Assembly (NCBI GenBank): GCA_025526995.1
Contig: JAHLKG010000010.1
Span: 434,001-498,000 of the forward strand
Direction: 5' to 3'
Length of the DNA: 64,000 nt
From: Powellomyces hirtus
Taxonomy: Eukaryota > Chytridiomycota > Chytridiomycetes > Spizellomycetales > Powellomycetaceae
Positions 25,201 to 34,053 of the stretch are shown piece by piece (the stretch's first letter is position 1; every line of letters starts with the position of its first letter). The position numbers and the translations under genes are program-made. The notes beneath the pieces are model-generated. The model was not told the DNA's origin. It saw only the letters and a list, made by a program, of their open reading frames with translations, and did not search any database.

Positions 25201-27558
25201 ACCACCTCAACCACCAGCAGTGCTGAATCAACAACCAGCAGCATTAGCAGTGTGGATCCCACCACCACCTCAACCATAAGCAGTGCTGAACCAACCATCA
25301 GCAGTAGTAGCAGTGTGGAGCCCACCAGCACGGAGATCACTAGCATTGTCGAATCAACAACGAGCAGTGTTGAGCCCACCAGCACGTCGACCAGCAATGC
25401 TGAACCAACAATCAGCAGTAGTAGCAGTGTTGAGCCCACCAGCACGTCGACCAGCAATGCTGAACCAACAACCAGCAGTAGTAGCAGTGTGGAGCCCACC
25501 AGCACGGAGATCACTAGCAGTGCTGAACCAACAACCAGCAGTGTTGAGCCCACCAGCATATCGATCACTAGCAGTGCTGAACCAACAACAAGCAGTGTTG
25601 AGCCCACCAGCACATCGATCACCAGCAGTGCTGCTGAACCAACAACAAGCACTGTTGAGCCCACCAGCACATCGATCACTAGCAGTGCTGCACCAACAAC
25701 AAGCAGTGTTGAGCCCACCAGCACATCGATCACCAGCAGTGCTGAACCAACAACAAGCAGTGTTGAGCCCACCAGCACGGAGATCACTAGCAGTATCGAG
25801 CCAGCAACCAGCATTAATAGCATTGTGGAGCCCACCAGCACGTTGACCACCAGCAGTGCTGAACCAACTAGCAGCACCAGCAGCGCCGAGCCCACGACCT
25901 CGACCTCGACCACTAGCAGTGCCGAGCCAACAACCGCGAGCACGAGCAGTGCTGAAGCAACAAGTAGCAGCACCAGCAGCGCCGAGCCCACGACCTCGAC
26001 CTCGACCACTAGCAGTGCCGAGCCAACAACCACGAGCACGAGCAGTGCTGAAGCAACAAGTAGCAGCATCAGCAGCGCCGAGCCCACGACCTCGACCTCG
26101 ACCACTAGCAGTGCCGAGCCAACAACCACGAGCACGAGCAGTGCTGAAGCAACAAGTAGCAGCATCAGCAGCGCCGAGCCCACGACCTCGACCTCGACCA
26201 CTAGCAGTGCCGAGCCAACAACCACGAGCACCAGCAGTGCTGAACCTACAAGTAGCAGCACCAGCAGCGCCGAGCCCACGACCTCGACCTCGACCACTAG
26301 CAGTGCCGAGCCAACAACGAGCACCGAATTGACCACCTCCTATTCATCTATAGTGCTGATCAGTAGCTCTGCGGAGCCGGCCACAAGCTCGTCAACGGAG
26401 TCATCCACCTCCACAGTTGACTCCACAACCAGCAGCCCGGAGCCGACCACGACCTCCACGACTGACGCTTCGAGCAGCAGTGCGGAGCCTACTGCAAGCG
26501 CCACTATTGAGTCGACAACAAGCACGACTTCGAGCTCAATGACTGATTCCAGCTCCGGCAGCGCGAAGCCGACCACAACCTCCACGACTGACGCTTCGAG
26601 CAGCAGTACGGAGCCTACTTCAAGCTCCACTATTGAGTCGACAACAAGCAGTGCGGAGACGACTTCGAGCTCAATGACTGATTCCAGCTCGGGCAGTGCA
26701 GAGCCTATTACTACCTCCACGACGGAGTTCACAAGCAGCACTACGGAACCTATCACAAGCTCCACTGCCGTTTCTGCGACAAGCAGCGCGGAGACGTCCT
26801 CAACTTCCACAGCTGAGCCTTCTAGCAGCAGTGCGGATACAACTACCACCAGGAGCAGCAGTCCAGAACCGACCACTACCTCCACTGCCGAAGCAGCCAC
26901 CACCTCCACCCTTGATGGAGTCAGCTCTACGGCTGAGCTCTTGGAAAGCACTAGCAGTATCGCGTCAACCACGAGCTCCGCGGCTGAGCCAACGACAAGC
27001 GCCAGTACTTCAGACGCCGCATCAGTGGGCACGACATCGGGGTCTGAGACGAGCACCACTTCATCGACCGTGGCCGCAGCTAGTTTCGGATCGAGTCCTC
27101 CCGCGCCGACAACGAAAGCTGCCAGCACTTCAACAAGTGCTCCATCCGTTACATCAGTCGTCCCCACGCTTACAGCCAGCACGACTTCTCTCGCGTCAGA
27201 ACCCACCCCTGCTGTAGATCAAGGAGACATCGGTGCTGGCACTGAAACCCCCGATGAGTCCGCTACAACAGGAATTCCAACTGCGCTTGTCATTGGCGGA
27301 GCCGTTGGGGGCGCTACTGCAGTGGCGGCAGTGGCTGGAATCATCGCGTTCACTCGTTATGGCAAAGCTAAGGAAGAGATCCTAGATTCGTACCCGTCGG
27401 CATCCGAGCTTCGCATGGCGCAAGAAAACCCGCTGTATGTTAGAATGCCGGCCATGAGGGAGAACCCAATCTATGAAGTAGAGTACGTAGAGAATCGGGA
27501 CACTACGAACGCGCCTTTGTTATCGCTACTAGCGAGTAGACATCATCTCTCTGATTAG
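22230..27558 (+). CDS. Large type I cell-surface glycoprotein: beta-helix ectodomain, Ser/Thr/Glu/Pro repeat stalk, NPxY tail
   Basis: Eight exons were traced (22230-23069, 23145-23265, 23323-23447, 23513-23587, 23657-24004, 24074-24235, 24307-24465, 24541-27558), giving 1,615 residues in frame. Residues 1-27 look like a signal peptide. Residues about 30-750 carry recurring Gly-Gly-Ala/Ser, Asn-rich and Cys-containing turns (QGGAFFMDGG, NGGGAIYSS, ANFGGSIYL), the pattern of a right-handed parallel beta helix (pectin-lyase-like, Pmp-like). Residues about 760-1,510 are a Ser/Thr/Glu/Pro stalk of tandem repeats, probably heavily O-glycosylated. One membrane helix follows at about 1,525-1,547. 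The basic-flanked tail of about 68 residues holds ENPLY and ENPIY. A longer start at 22128 is possible but would bury the signal peptide. Adhesion or surface sensing is inference from architecture; no ligand is indicated. Confidence 0.85.
25369..25884. repeat. Tandem repeat, 54-60-base units, in the stalk of the surface glycoprotein
   Basis: Units beginning GTTGAGCCCACCAGCAC recur at 25369, 25429, 25489 (variant), 25543, 25597, 25654, 25708 and 25762. Spacing is 54 to 60 bases, always a multiple of three. Each unit encodes an 18-20 residue block of the type VEPTSTSITSSAEPTTSS. Unit divergence is modest, implying recent expansion. Confidence 0.9.
25885..26364. repeat. Five nearly identical 96-base tandem units in the stalk
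   Basis: Units start with GCCGAGCCCACGACCTCGAC at 25885, 25981, 26077, 26173 and 26269, an exact 96-base period. Each encodes 32 residues rich in Ser, Thr, Glu, Ala and Pro. The first four units are almost identical. The last drifts after about 50 bases, so the right border is approximate. Confidence 0.92.
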
Positions 27559-28623
27559 GAGGTTCGAACGATATGTTGAGAGCATAGATAGTTTGGAAGG
27601 GAAGAGGGACCCAGAAGAAGGAATCACACTCAGCCTCTTTACCTTTCATAAGCCAGAAGAAGGAATCACAATCAGCCTCTTTACCTTTCATAAGCCTGTT
27701 TCTTCTGCGCAATTCTTTCTGACTGAGTGTCATTCTTAGTGCACGACGGCTACACCGTTTCATCACAGGTAAAGACAAGTGCGTGCAACGCTGAGATGAT
27801 GGTTGCTGGTCAGAAGACCAGCGGCCGGACCTTACCGCATTGTCATGAGACGGAACAGAGTTGACTCCGATGTTGCTACAGCAGCTCCCGCAACTAACCG
27901 CCCTGCCAATCAATCTCCATTTCAGCGCGGGGTTCAGTGACCAGTTCCCGGCAACAAGCTTGGCGTGGTGGTCATTGTCTACGCTGTCGAGAGAGCTGTC
28001 TGCTTACGCACATATGGAACTCTAATCCAAAGGAAAGGAGATCTGCTGCTTCGGGGCCGCACAGCCTCAAAATGTTCCTTACCAGAGCCTGCCCGCCGGA
28101 CTTCGGAATTGATCTGTGCAAAATACGTGAGCATCTTGCACGGATCAATTCCGGAGATGTCTAGTTCGGCCAGGATATTGCCACAGTTTTTGGGTTCTGC
28201 TCTGTGACAACGACAGGGATGTCCTTCAGGCAGGGCGGCAGCGTCGTACAATTGTGGAGACGACGTGGGAGTAATGCAATATATGTTCCCCGAGACGCCT
28301 TGGTTGTCGTTGACAGGAAAGCGGTGGGGGCCCAACTCAGTTTGACCGAGGATTGATGACGATGGTGAAGCAGTGAATAGTGAAGGATGGTGTCATGCGT
28401 CAACGAGGTTCGCAGACTTGTGCTTTAAGGAAAATCCCACTTCAGTTGTAGACAATTGATGTGGGATGACACGTCAACGTCAAAGGCAACACGTCATGAA
28501 AACAACCTGTTGACGTCTTTACGTGAGGTCGTTGGACAAAAAGGAAGGAAAACGAATAGGAATTTGAGCACCGATTCCTCCTCGTTTGCAGTAGAATTTT
28601 CGGTAACTGCTTGCCTATCGGAA
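27559..28623. other. Intergenic region, no gene recognised
   Basis: This 1.06 kb stretch separates the surface glycoprotein and the 5-phosphatase. It holds a short direct duplication (separate entry). A 136-residue minus-strand frame here runs through that duplication and into the neighbouring coding region and looks spurious. Confidence 0.4.
27611..27694. repeat. Direct tandem duplication of 42 bases
   Basis: The block starting ccagaagaaggaatcaca occurs at 27611 and again at 27653, with one base difference near the middle. It lies about 50 bases downstream of the surface glycoprotein stop, probably in its 3' untranslated region. Confidence 0.85.
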
Positions 28624-30427
28624 ATGACCGTCGAGATCGACACATCAGCAACACCGACCACGTCTTCGTCCCACACATCCTCCCGTCGTAGCTCCCCAAT
28701 GCACATCGATAGGGATGCACCAGCGGAACCAAGAAGAACGGCTTCGCCAGCCTCCACTGCCTCTTTGAATGAGGCAGCCTCGCTTCAGGATCTTCACGTT
28801 CTGATAGGAACATGTGTGTATGCTTTTCACGCGAGTCTCGTTGGATTTTGCTCTTTGCGCTCAAACAGCTAACGGAATCTCTGAAAAAGTCAATCTTGCG
28901 ACGCGGATTCCCAACCGCGAAGTCGGCGACGTCCCCGACCTGCTCGCCTGGGTCACGCCGCCAGAGGGAAGCTCATCGGATGCAAAGGCGGTGGTTCCGG
29001 ACCTTGTTGTGGTTGGGTTCCAGGAGCTCATACCGCAGGGAATGGGCGCTCGGTTGCCGCTGGGCGGGTCTTGCCACGGAGCAGCAGACAGCGGTGTAAA
29101 GCGAGACGCGGGACGTCTTGAATTCTTGGATCCATGGATTGACTTTGTAGTACGGGATTTGGAGGCGGCGTATGGCGGAGGTGAAGACGGAGCGCGGACT
29201 TATGAGCCGTACTACGTCAGCCGGATGATTGCGCTCGGCATCATTGTGTTTGTGCGCAGAGGCGACGGGGAGAAGGTTCGCATCCGAGCGTTGTGGGAGG
29301 GAGACATCGGAACTGGCTTGCTGGGAAAATACCCAAACAAGGGCTGCGTGGCTGTTGGACTAGACATTGAAATCGTGGACCATCATCACCACCATCTTTT
29401 GCCCCGACGCCGCACATCTCTATGTTTCGCCAACTCGCATCTGGGACCGCATGAGGGGCACGCGTATTACGAATGGCGGAACGAGGAAGTCCGCCACATC
29501 TTTGACTCACTCCTATTGCAACCACAGACCGAGCCAGTACATCCTGCCGACGAAGACGACAAGTCACCAAATGAGATAGTGCGAGCCTTAGATGACTTCA
29601 ACGCAGTCTTTTATTTTGGTGATCTGAACTATCGACTGATGGGCGCCGGAGTCAAAGATCCCGCCGCGCGCCGCGAATACCGCGCAACGGTGATGAGACA
29701 CATCGACGCGGGCTCCGTAGAGCCATTACTTGCGATGGACGAGCTATGCAACATCAGAGAGTTTCTGCACTTCCGCGCACTGGCCGGCTGGCTGGAACCA
29801 CCGATCTCATTCCTCCCGAGCTATAAATACAAAATTGAAGATCTAGAGCTGCCGGCCGACCACGATGCGGGACTTGTCCTCAGAGCGGAAGACCGGTTCT
29901 CCAAAACCCGGATGCCCGCTTACTGTGATCGCATCATGTACCGCGCGATGGATTTTCACCGTGAAGACCACGGCGATTCCATGATTGGACGGCCACGTGC
30001 TGCGGGTTGGTTTACGAATACCACGTCTCATGCCTCCGGCGCGGACAGCAAGAGTCAAGTTCATCAAGACCAGCCACCGGCATCATGGTCCGCCGCCCGC
30101 AAGCACACAGAATCAGCCATCACACCCATCTACTACCACTGTGCAAGCTCGGTGGTCTGGAGTGACCACAAGCCCGTTGCAGCCCTGTTTGCCCTCAAAA
30201 TGGACGCCATCTCGAGTAGACCCAATCCAGCACGAATCATGGACACTAATCTTCAACATGCACTGTTGGAATGGTCGAGGAAGGCTCAAACGCTCAGGTT
30301 CAGAGAAACTGCCATCAACAACACGTTTATTCGAATCACTGTCGCCGCGGCGGTCGGCCTACTCGGTGTTGTGCTGGTCCTCGCCACTCCGTCATTGCGT
30401 TCCATGGCCCGATCGAGCGATCGGTAA
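28624..30427 (+). CDS. Inositol polyphosphate 5-phosphatase, C-terminally membrane-anchored
   Basis: The enzyme removes the 5-phosphate from phosphoinositides or soluble inositol phosphates. Two exons (28624-28813, 28869-30427) give 582 residues. Family motifs in order are VVVGFQELIP, FANSHLGPHEG, FYFGDLNYRL, RMPAYCDRIMYR and VWSDHKPVAA, covering the catalytic and metal-binding core. The first motif, usually GT-W/Y-N-x-N-G, lies on the splice junction and reads GTSNG with the canonical GT-AG join, so either the site is shifted or the motif is altered. A run of five His (about residue 190) is unusual. The last 35 residues contain one hydrophobic helix followed by RSMARSSDR, so the protein is probably tail-anchored with its catalytic domain in the cytosol. 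An alternative in-frame ATG exists at 28456. Confidence 0.88.
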
Positions 30428-31002
30428 CGCGCAGTTCACATCGTTTCTGACTCCCACCCCTCGTGAACAAACTCATGCATCCCCCTTGCAGACATCATTC
30501 ATGGACATAATAAAGGCGTCATGGCGAATCTTTTGTGAAACAGCATTGTTTGACTGACCCGGTACTTCGTTTGATTCAACAGATTAATACTCAATTGAGG
30601 ACAATTCGAAAACCAAAAGCGTCCTTTCTTTTCCCAAATGCGTTAACTATGGGCTTTTGAAACTTGAACGCTATTCATGTGAAAGCACTCAATTCATACT
30701 GTCTCGTCTTACAAAGCTCAAACTACAGTGAGCAAATTGCATTCGAGAGCGCTTTTTAGTTCCAAGAATACAAAATGGGAGAGCTCCATTGGGGAAGCTG
30801 AAAGATTCCAGACATGCTAGGCGCCATCGTTGCCTGCAAGAGAGAGAAGAAAGGTCCGCGTGGGTTTGAGGAGGGGAAGGTTCGGGACGGTAGCATGGAA
30901 GGGTGACAATACCCAAATGATACTGCGTGGTGGAATGGTGGGACAAGGAACTGTTCGATTGCAGGATGGTGGTAATATGTGTGCGGGATACAATGATGGG
31001 TA
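30428..31002. other. Intergenic region between convergent genes
   Basis: This 575-base stretch lies between the stop codons of the 5-phosphatase and the DUF262 gene. It should contain both 3' untranslated regions. No gene was recognised. Confidence 0.4.
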
Positions 31003-32852
31003 TTACTGCATCACGAGGCTATCGATATGGTCCTTCATGAACTGGTACAGACGCTGGTTGGACCGAATGTCTATGAACTTCTTGCGAGTGTTTTCGCGCA
31101 GGACTACGACATCGTCGCGCAGTACTTCGATGGGCTCTTCGTCTCTCATGGCAATCAAGTACGCGATCATGACGAATTCTATAGGCTGGACATAAAGGAA
31201 CCAAACCGAAATGATAAGTCGCATTGTTCCTGAGGAGCTTATAGGTGAAGGGCTCTTACCGCTAGCCGTACGGGATGTTGGAATACATCAGAATGTTCTT
31301 TTACCAATGTTTGGAACACATCGAGAACACATTCAACAAGTACGCGAGCCTTGTTGTCCACTGGTTCCCCCTTTTTGATTTCCTTGTCGACATTGACGGC
31401 AGAGGGGATTTTATCCGGTTTGTACCAAATGACAAGAATCACCTGTACCAGAACCTGGAACCCGAGCTTGCGCTTGGCGTCAAATATCGAAAGAAGCTCG
31501 TCGTACGTCTGGGAATAACGAACAAAACACACGTAAGGCGGATTTGATTGTTAGACACGCGGCTAACTGATGATTGTCGAAACGCACCTTTACAAGTTCC
31601 CGTGCAAAATCTGCTAACGGCCCCGGTCTCGCGAACAACCTTTCGGCGGTACTGAGTGCTACACCAAGTTGGACCCGTCTGAAGATCTCTTGTTCCTGCT
31701 CCTCGTTCAGGCCGCGGTATTGCACACAGATTTGGAATTTTTTATTAAATTCATCTCGCTCGCTTCTATCCATGATCCGCCCCCTTTTACTTTTGCAGTC
31801 GCGTGATTTTTTGTACCACACACGATCATTATTCGTAGAATCGATCTGCGGGATTTCGCCCTCCATGAACCTGGGCGATATTTTGGAGGTAAGGTCAGGG
31901 AAATGTGATGGGTGCTGTGATGAATACTACCGATGTATGGATGTCAACCGTTGTTTCCCGTCAATTGCCACTCGTATGTCTTCTCCGTTCTCCGCGGGCC
32001 TAGTTTGCGACGACATAAGCATGTGTAAAGCGATTTTATGAAACTTGGTAAGAATCACTCACCGTATGGAAAATATGACAGGCGGAACATAGTAGTTCTT
32101 GACCAGAGCTAGATGAAACATCACCTGCTTTCAGCACGCTTGAACATGGAGCTGGAGAAATCAAGCATAGGGTATTTTCTTACAATCAATCAAATGTCCT
32201 TGTTTGGCACCTATAAATTCAGATTAATGACCTTGTCCAAGGTGAGAAAAGGTGATCGAGCAAAGATGCTTACTGTTCCACACAACATCTCTCTGTATAC
32301 ATAGCACTGATGAGCGAAGGAACATTGGGGCTGTCAAAGCTGATTGACGCTATCATACCTGATAGGGAGCGTCGAGATTTACGACGCCGGTTTTGACAAA
32401 TTCTGTTCAACAAGCGAAAGAAATTGTCAATCTCCACTTGAGTCACCATAGGCTTGCTCCTGCGAAGCAAACTATGTTTCCTTCTCTTTATCCCCCACCC
32501 TATTTGTCCCACGACAAAGCATTTCAGCTGCATAAATCTGGCCGAGGTGGACGGACGTACCATTGAGCGCCTGAAACGGCATGTTAAAGGACTGTGGTGC
32601 CTTCAGAGCGTCTCTCGCCAGCTGCTGGGACGCTTCATAATCGTCATCTTCATCATCTTGGAGACTGTCAGACGTTACTCTGCGGCGTTTCGTTTTGCGC
32701 CAGGTGCTGCTGCTGGGTTGACTATACTGGTCTTCCTCGACCTCATCCCGATAGTCACCGTTGCCGTTTGTCCGGTTGCTCGTCCGACCGCTCCCGCGTC
32801 TCTTTGGTAGGGACGAGTCCCAATCTTCGTCTTCATCATAAATTGTGCTCAT
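31003..32852 (-). CDS. DUF262 (GmrSD/ParB-like nuclease-related) domain protein
   Basis: Fungal DUF262 proteins share a fold with the DNA/nucleotide-acting domain of bacterial GmrSD type IV restriction enzymes; their eukaryotic role is not established. Conserved segments recovered by splicing are VNLDAPYQRDVVWNSAKQ, LVKNYYVPPVIFS and the core IRVAIDGKQRLTSIHRF. A helical part (GLNEEQEQEIFRRVQLGVAL) follows. Clear exons are 32402-32359, 32292-32274, 32210-32184, 32108-32063, 31999-31931, 31870-31588 and 31508-31260. The N-terminus (from ATG 32852) is acidic with an RKxKRRR-type nuclear signal. Two joins are unsolved. Exon 1 to the 13-base exon 32459-32447 does not keep frame from the obvious gtacgt donor. 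The last join to 31229-31003 is off by one base. The gene may use odd splice sites or be frame-damaged. Confidence 0.75.
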
Positions 32853-33022
32853 GTTCGTTTGTTTTCGTGCGTATTGCCTGTAAGAAAGGTGACGAAGTCT
32901 AAGATGCTGTGTGTTCCTCGTGTTTTGTGAAGGCGACCTTGTGGCTGGGGGCAAGCGCGCGCAGTTACTGTAGTCTCTCCTTCCCTCCTTCCACTTATCG
33001 ACACAGGACATAAAACAACACA

Positions 33023-33886
33023 ATGCCACTACGTTTACATCAAGCTGAGACTGTCAAAACATATAAAAGCGTCCCCTACATTCCCGACGCTGATGATACT
33101 CAGCGAACGTTAGATCTCTACATGCCTGTCTTCGACACGGATCTACCCCCACGCGCAACCGAAAAACCTAGGCCAGTGATCGTATACATCCACGGTGGAG
33201 CATGGCGAACAGGTGATAAGTCGGAGTACGAGTTCCTTGGCGAACAGTTTGCGAGCAGCGCAGGTGTACCAACTGCCGTCATCGGGTACCGGCTGTCTCG
33301 CAGGGGTGCTCCTGACTCGCCGCATCACCCTGACCACCTTCTCGACTGTGCAAACGCAGTAGCTTGGCTGCGTTCTGACGAGGGAATTGCGCATCTGGGC
33401 TTTGTGGCAAATGATATCTACCTCGTCGGCCATTCGGCCGGGGCGCTCATGTCGGGTCTCCTGGCACTTCAGCCCCACTGGTTGGAAAATCTGGGCGGAC
33501 GGGAGCTTTGGGATGCCGTTAGAGGCGTTGTTGGCGTTGAGGGAATCTACGACGTACCATCTCTTGTCGCAGAATGGCCTTCCTACCAAGACTTCATTGA
33601 ATTGGCGTTCACATCTGACCAAGGCGTATGGAAAGCCGGATCACCCCAGATGCATTCCCTGCTTGCTGAACATTTCCTCCCCGATTATCTCGTCATACAT
33701 AGCACAGAAGACGAGCTTATCAACACGGGACATGCGCAGCGATATGTAGATCATTTGGAAAGGCAGGGAGGCAAGCATGTAGACTTTGACACAAGTGTGA
33801 AGGGAAGGCACTTTGAGATGCTGAGGGAGAAGCGATTCTTTGATGTAGTGATAAAGTTTATAGAGAAATCACAATCATCGCGTTAA
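33023..33886 (+). CDS. Alpha/beta hydrolase, kynurenine formamidase-like (BNA7-like)
   Basis: This intronless gene of 287 residues encodes an alpha/beta-hydrolase. The oxyanion-hole motif HGGAW is at residues 57-61 and the nucleophile elbow GHSAG has Ser138. A late Asp (STEDELI) and a His in GRHFE complete the expected triad. The arrangement HGGxW plus GHSAGA matches arylformamidases, which hydrolyse N-formylkynurenine in tryptophan breakdown to NAD. Other small carboxylesterases share these motifs, so substrate is inference. The start ATG at 33023 follows cacaA. It is divergent from the DUF262 gene with only 170 bases between the two ATGs. Confidence 0.8.
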   Translation: MPLRLHQAETVKTYKSVPYIPDADDTQRTLDLYMPVFDTDLPPRATEKPRPVIVYIHGGAWRTGDKSEYEFLGEQFASSAGVPTAVIGYRLSRRGAPDSPHHPDHLLDCANAVAWLRSDEGIAHLGFVANDIYLVGHSAGALMSGLLALQPHWLENLGGRELWDAVRGVVGVEGIYDVPSLVAEWPSYQDFIELAFTSDQGVWKAGSPQMHSLLAEHFLPDYLVIHSTEDELINTGHAQRYVDHLERQGGKHVDFDTSVKGRHFEMLREKRFFDVVIKFIEKSQSSR

Positions 33887-34053
33887 TTGCGAGCCTATGT
33901 CAGTTTACCACATCTTCTGCGTGGATCTCCAGTTGGCATGCCTTTCTTATTTGTCGAATCTCGTTGACGCGTCCGCGTCGCGTGGAGCCCAATCCCGTGG
34001 CGTTTTCCAACCTGCACCGATCCCATCCTGACTACACATTTGGACCTCCATCC

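Noticed and set aside
25283..26332. Other plus-strand frames with Arg/Pro/Ala repeats
   Set aside because: Off-frame translations of the same tandem repeats, lacking a start context and any link to the upstream exons.
24816..26336. Minus-strand open frame of 506 codons rich in Val/Leu/Gly/Ser
   Set aside because: It is the antisense of the Ser/Thr/Glu/Pro repeats; repeats with a multiple-of-three period keep all frames open. Splicing and signal peptide support the plus strand.
25369..26364. CRISPR-like array
   Set aside because: The units are contiguous without unique spacers, translate in frame and occur in a eukaryotic gene.
26340..27206. Minus-strand open frame of 288 codons
   Set aside because: Same cause: antisense of low-complexity repeat coding sequence.
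27503..27913. Minus-strand frame of 136 codons containing a repeated LMKGKEA-type block
   Set aside because: The repeat is the 42-base DNA duplication; the frame also runs into the coding end of the surface protein.
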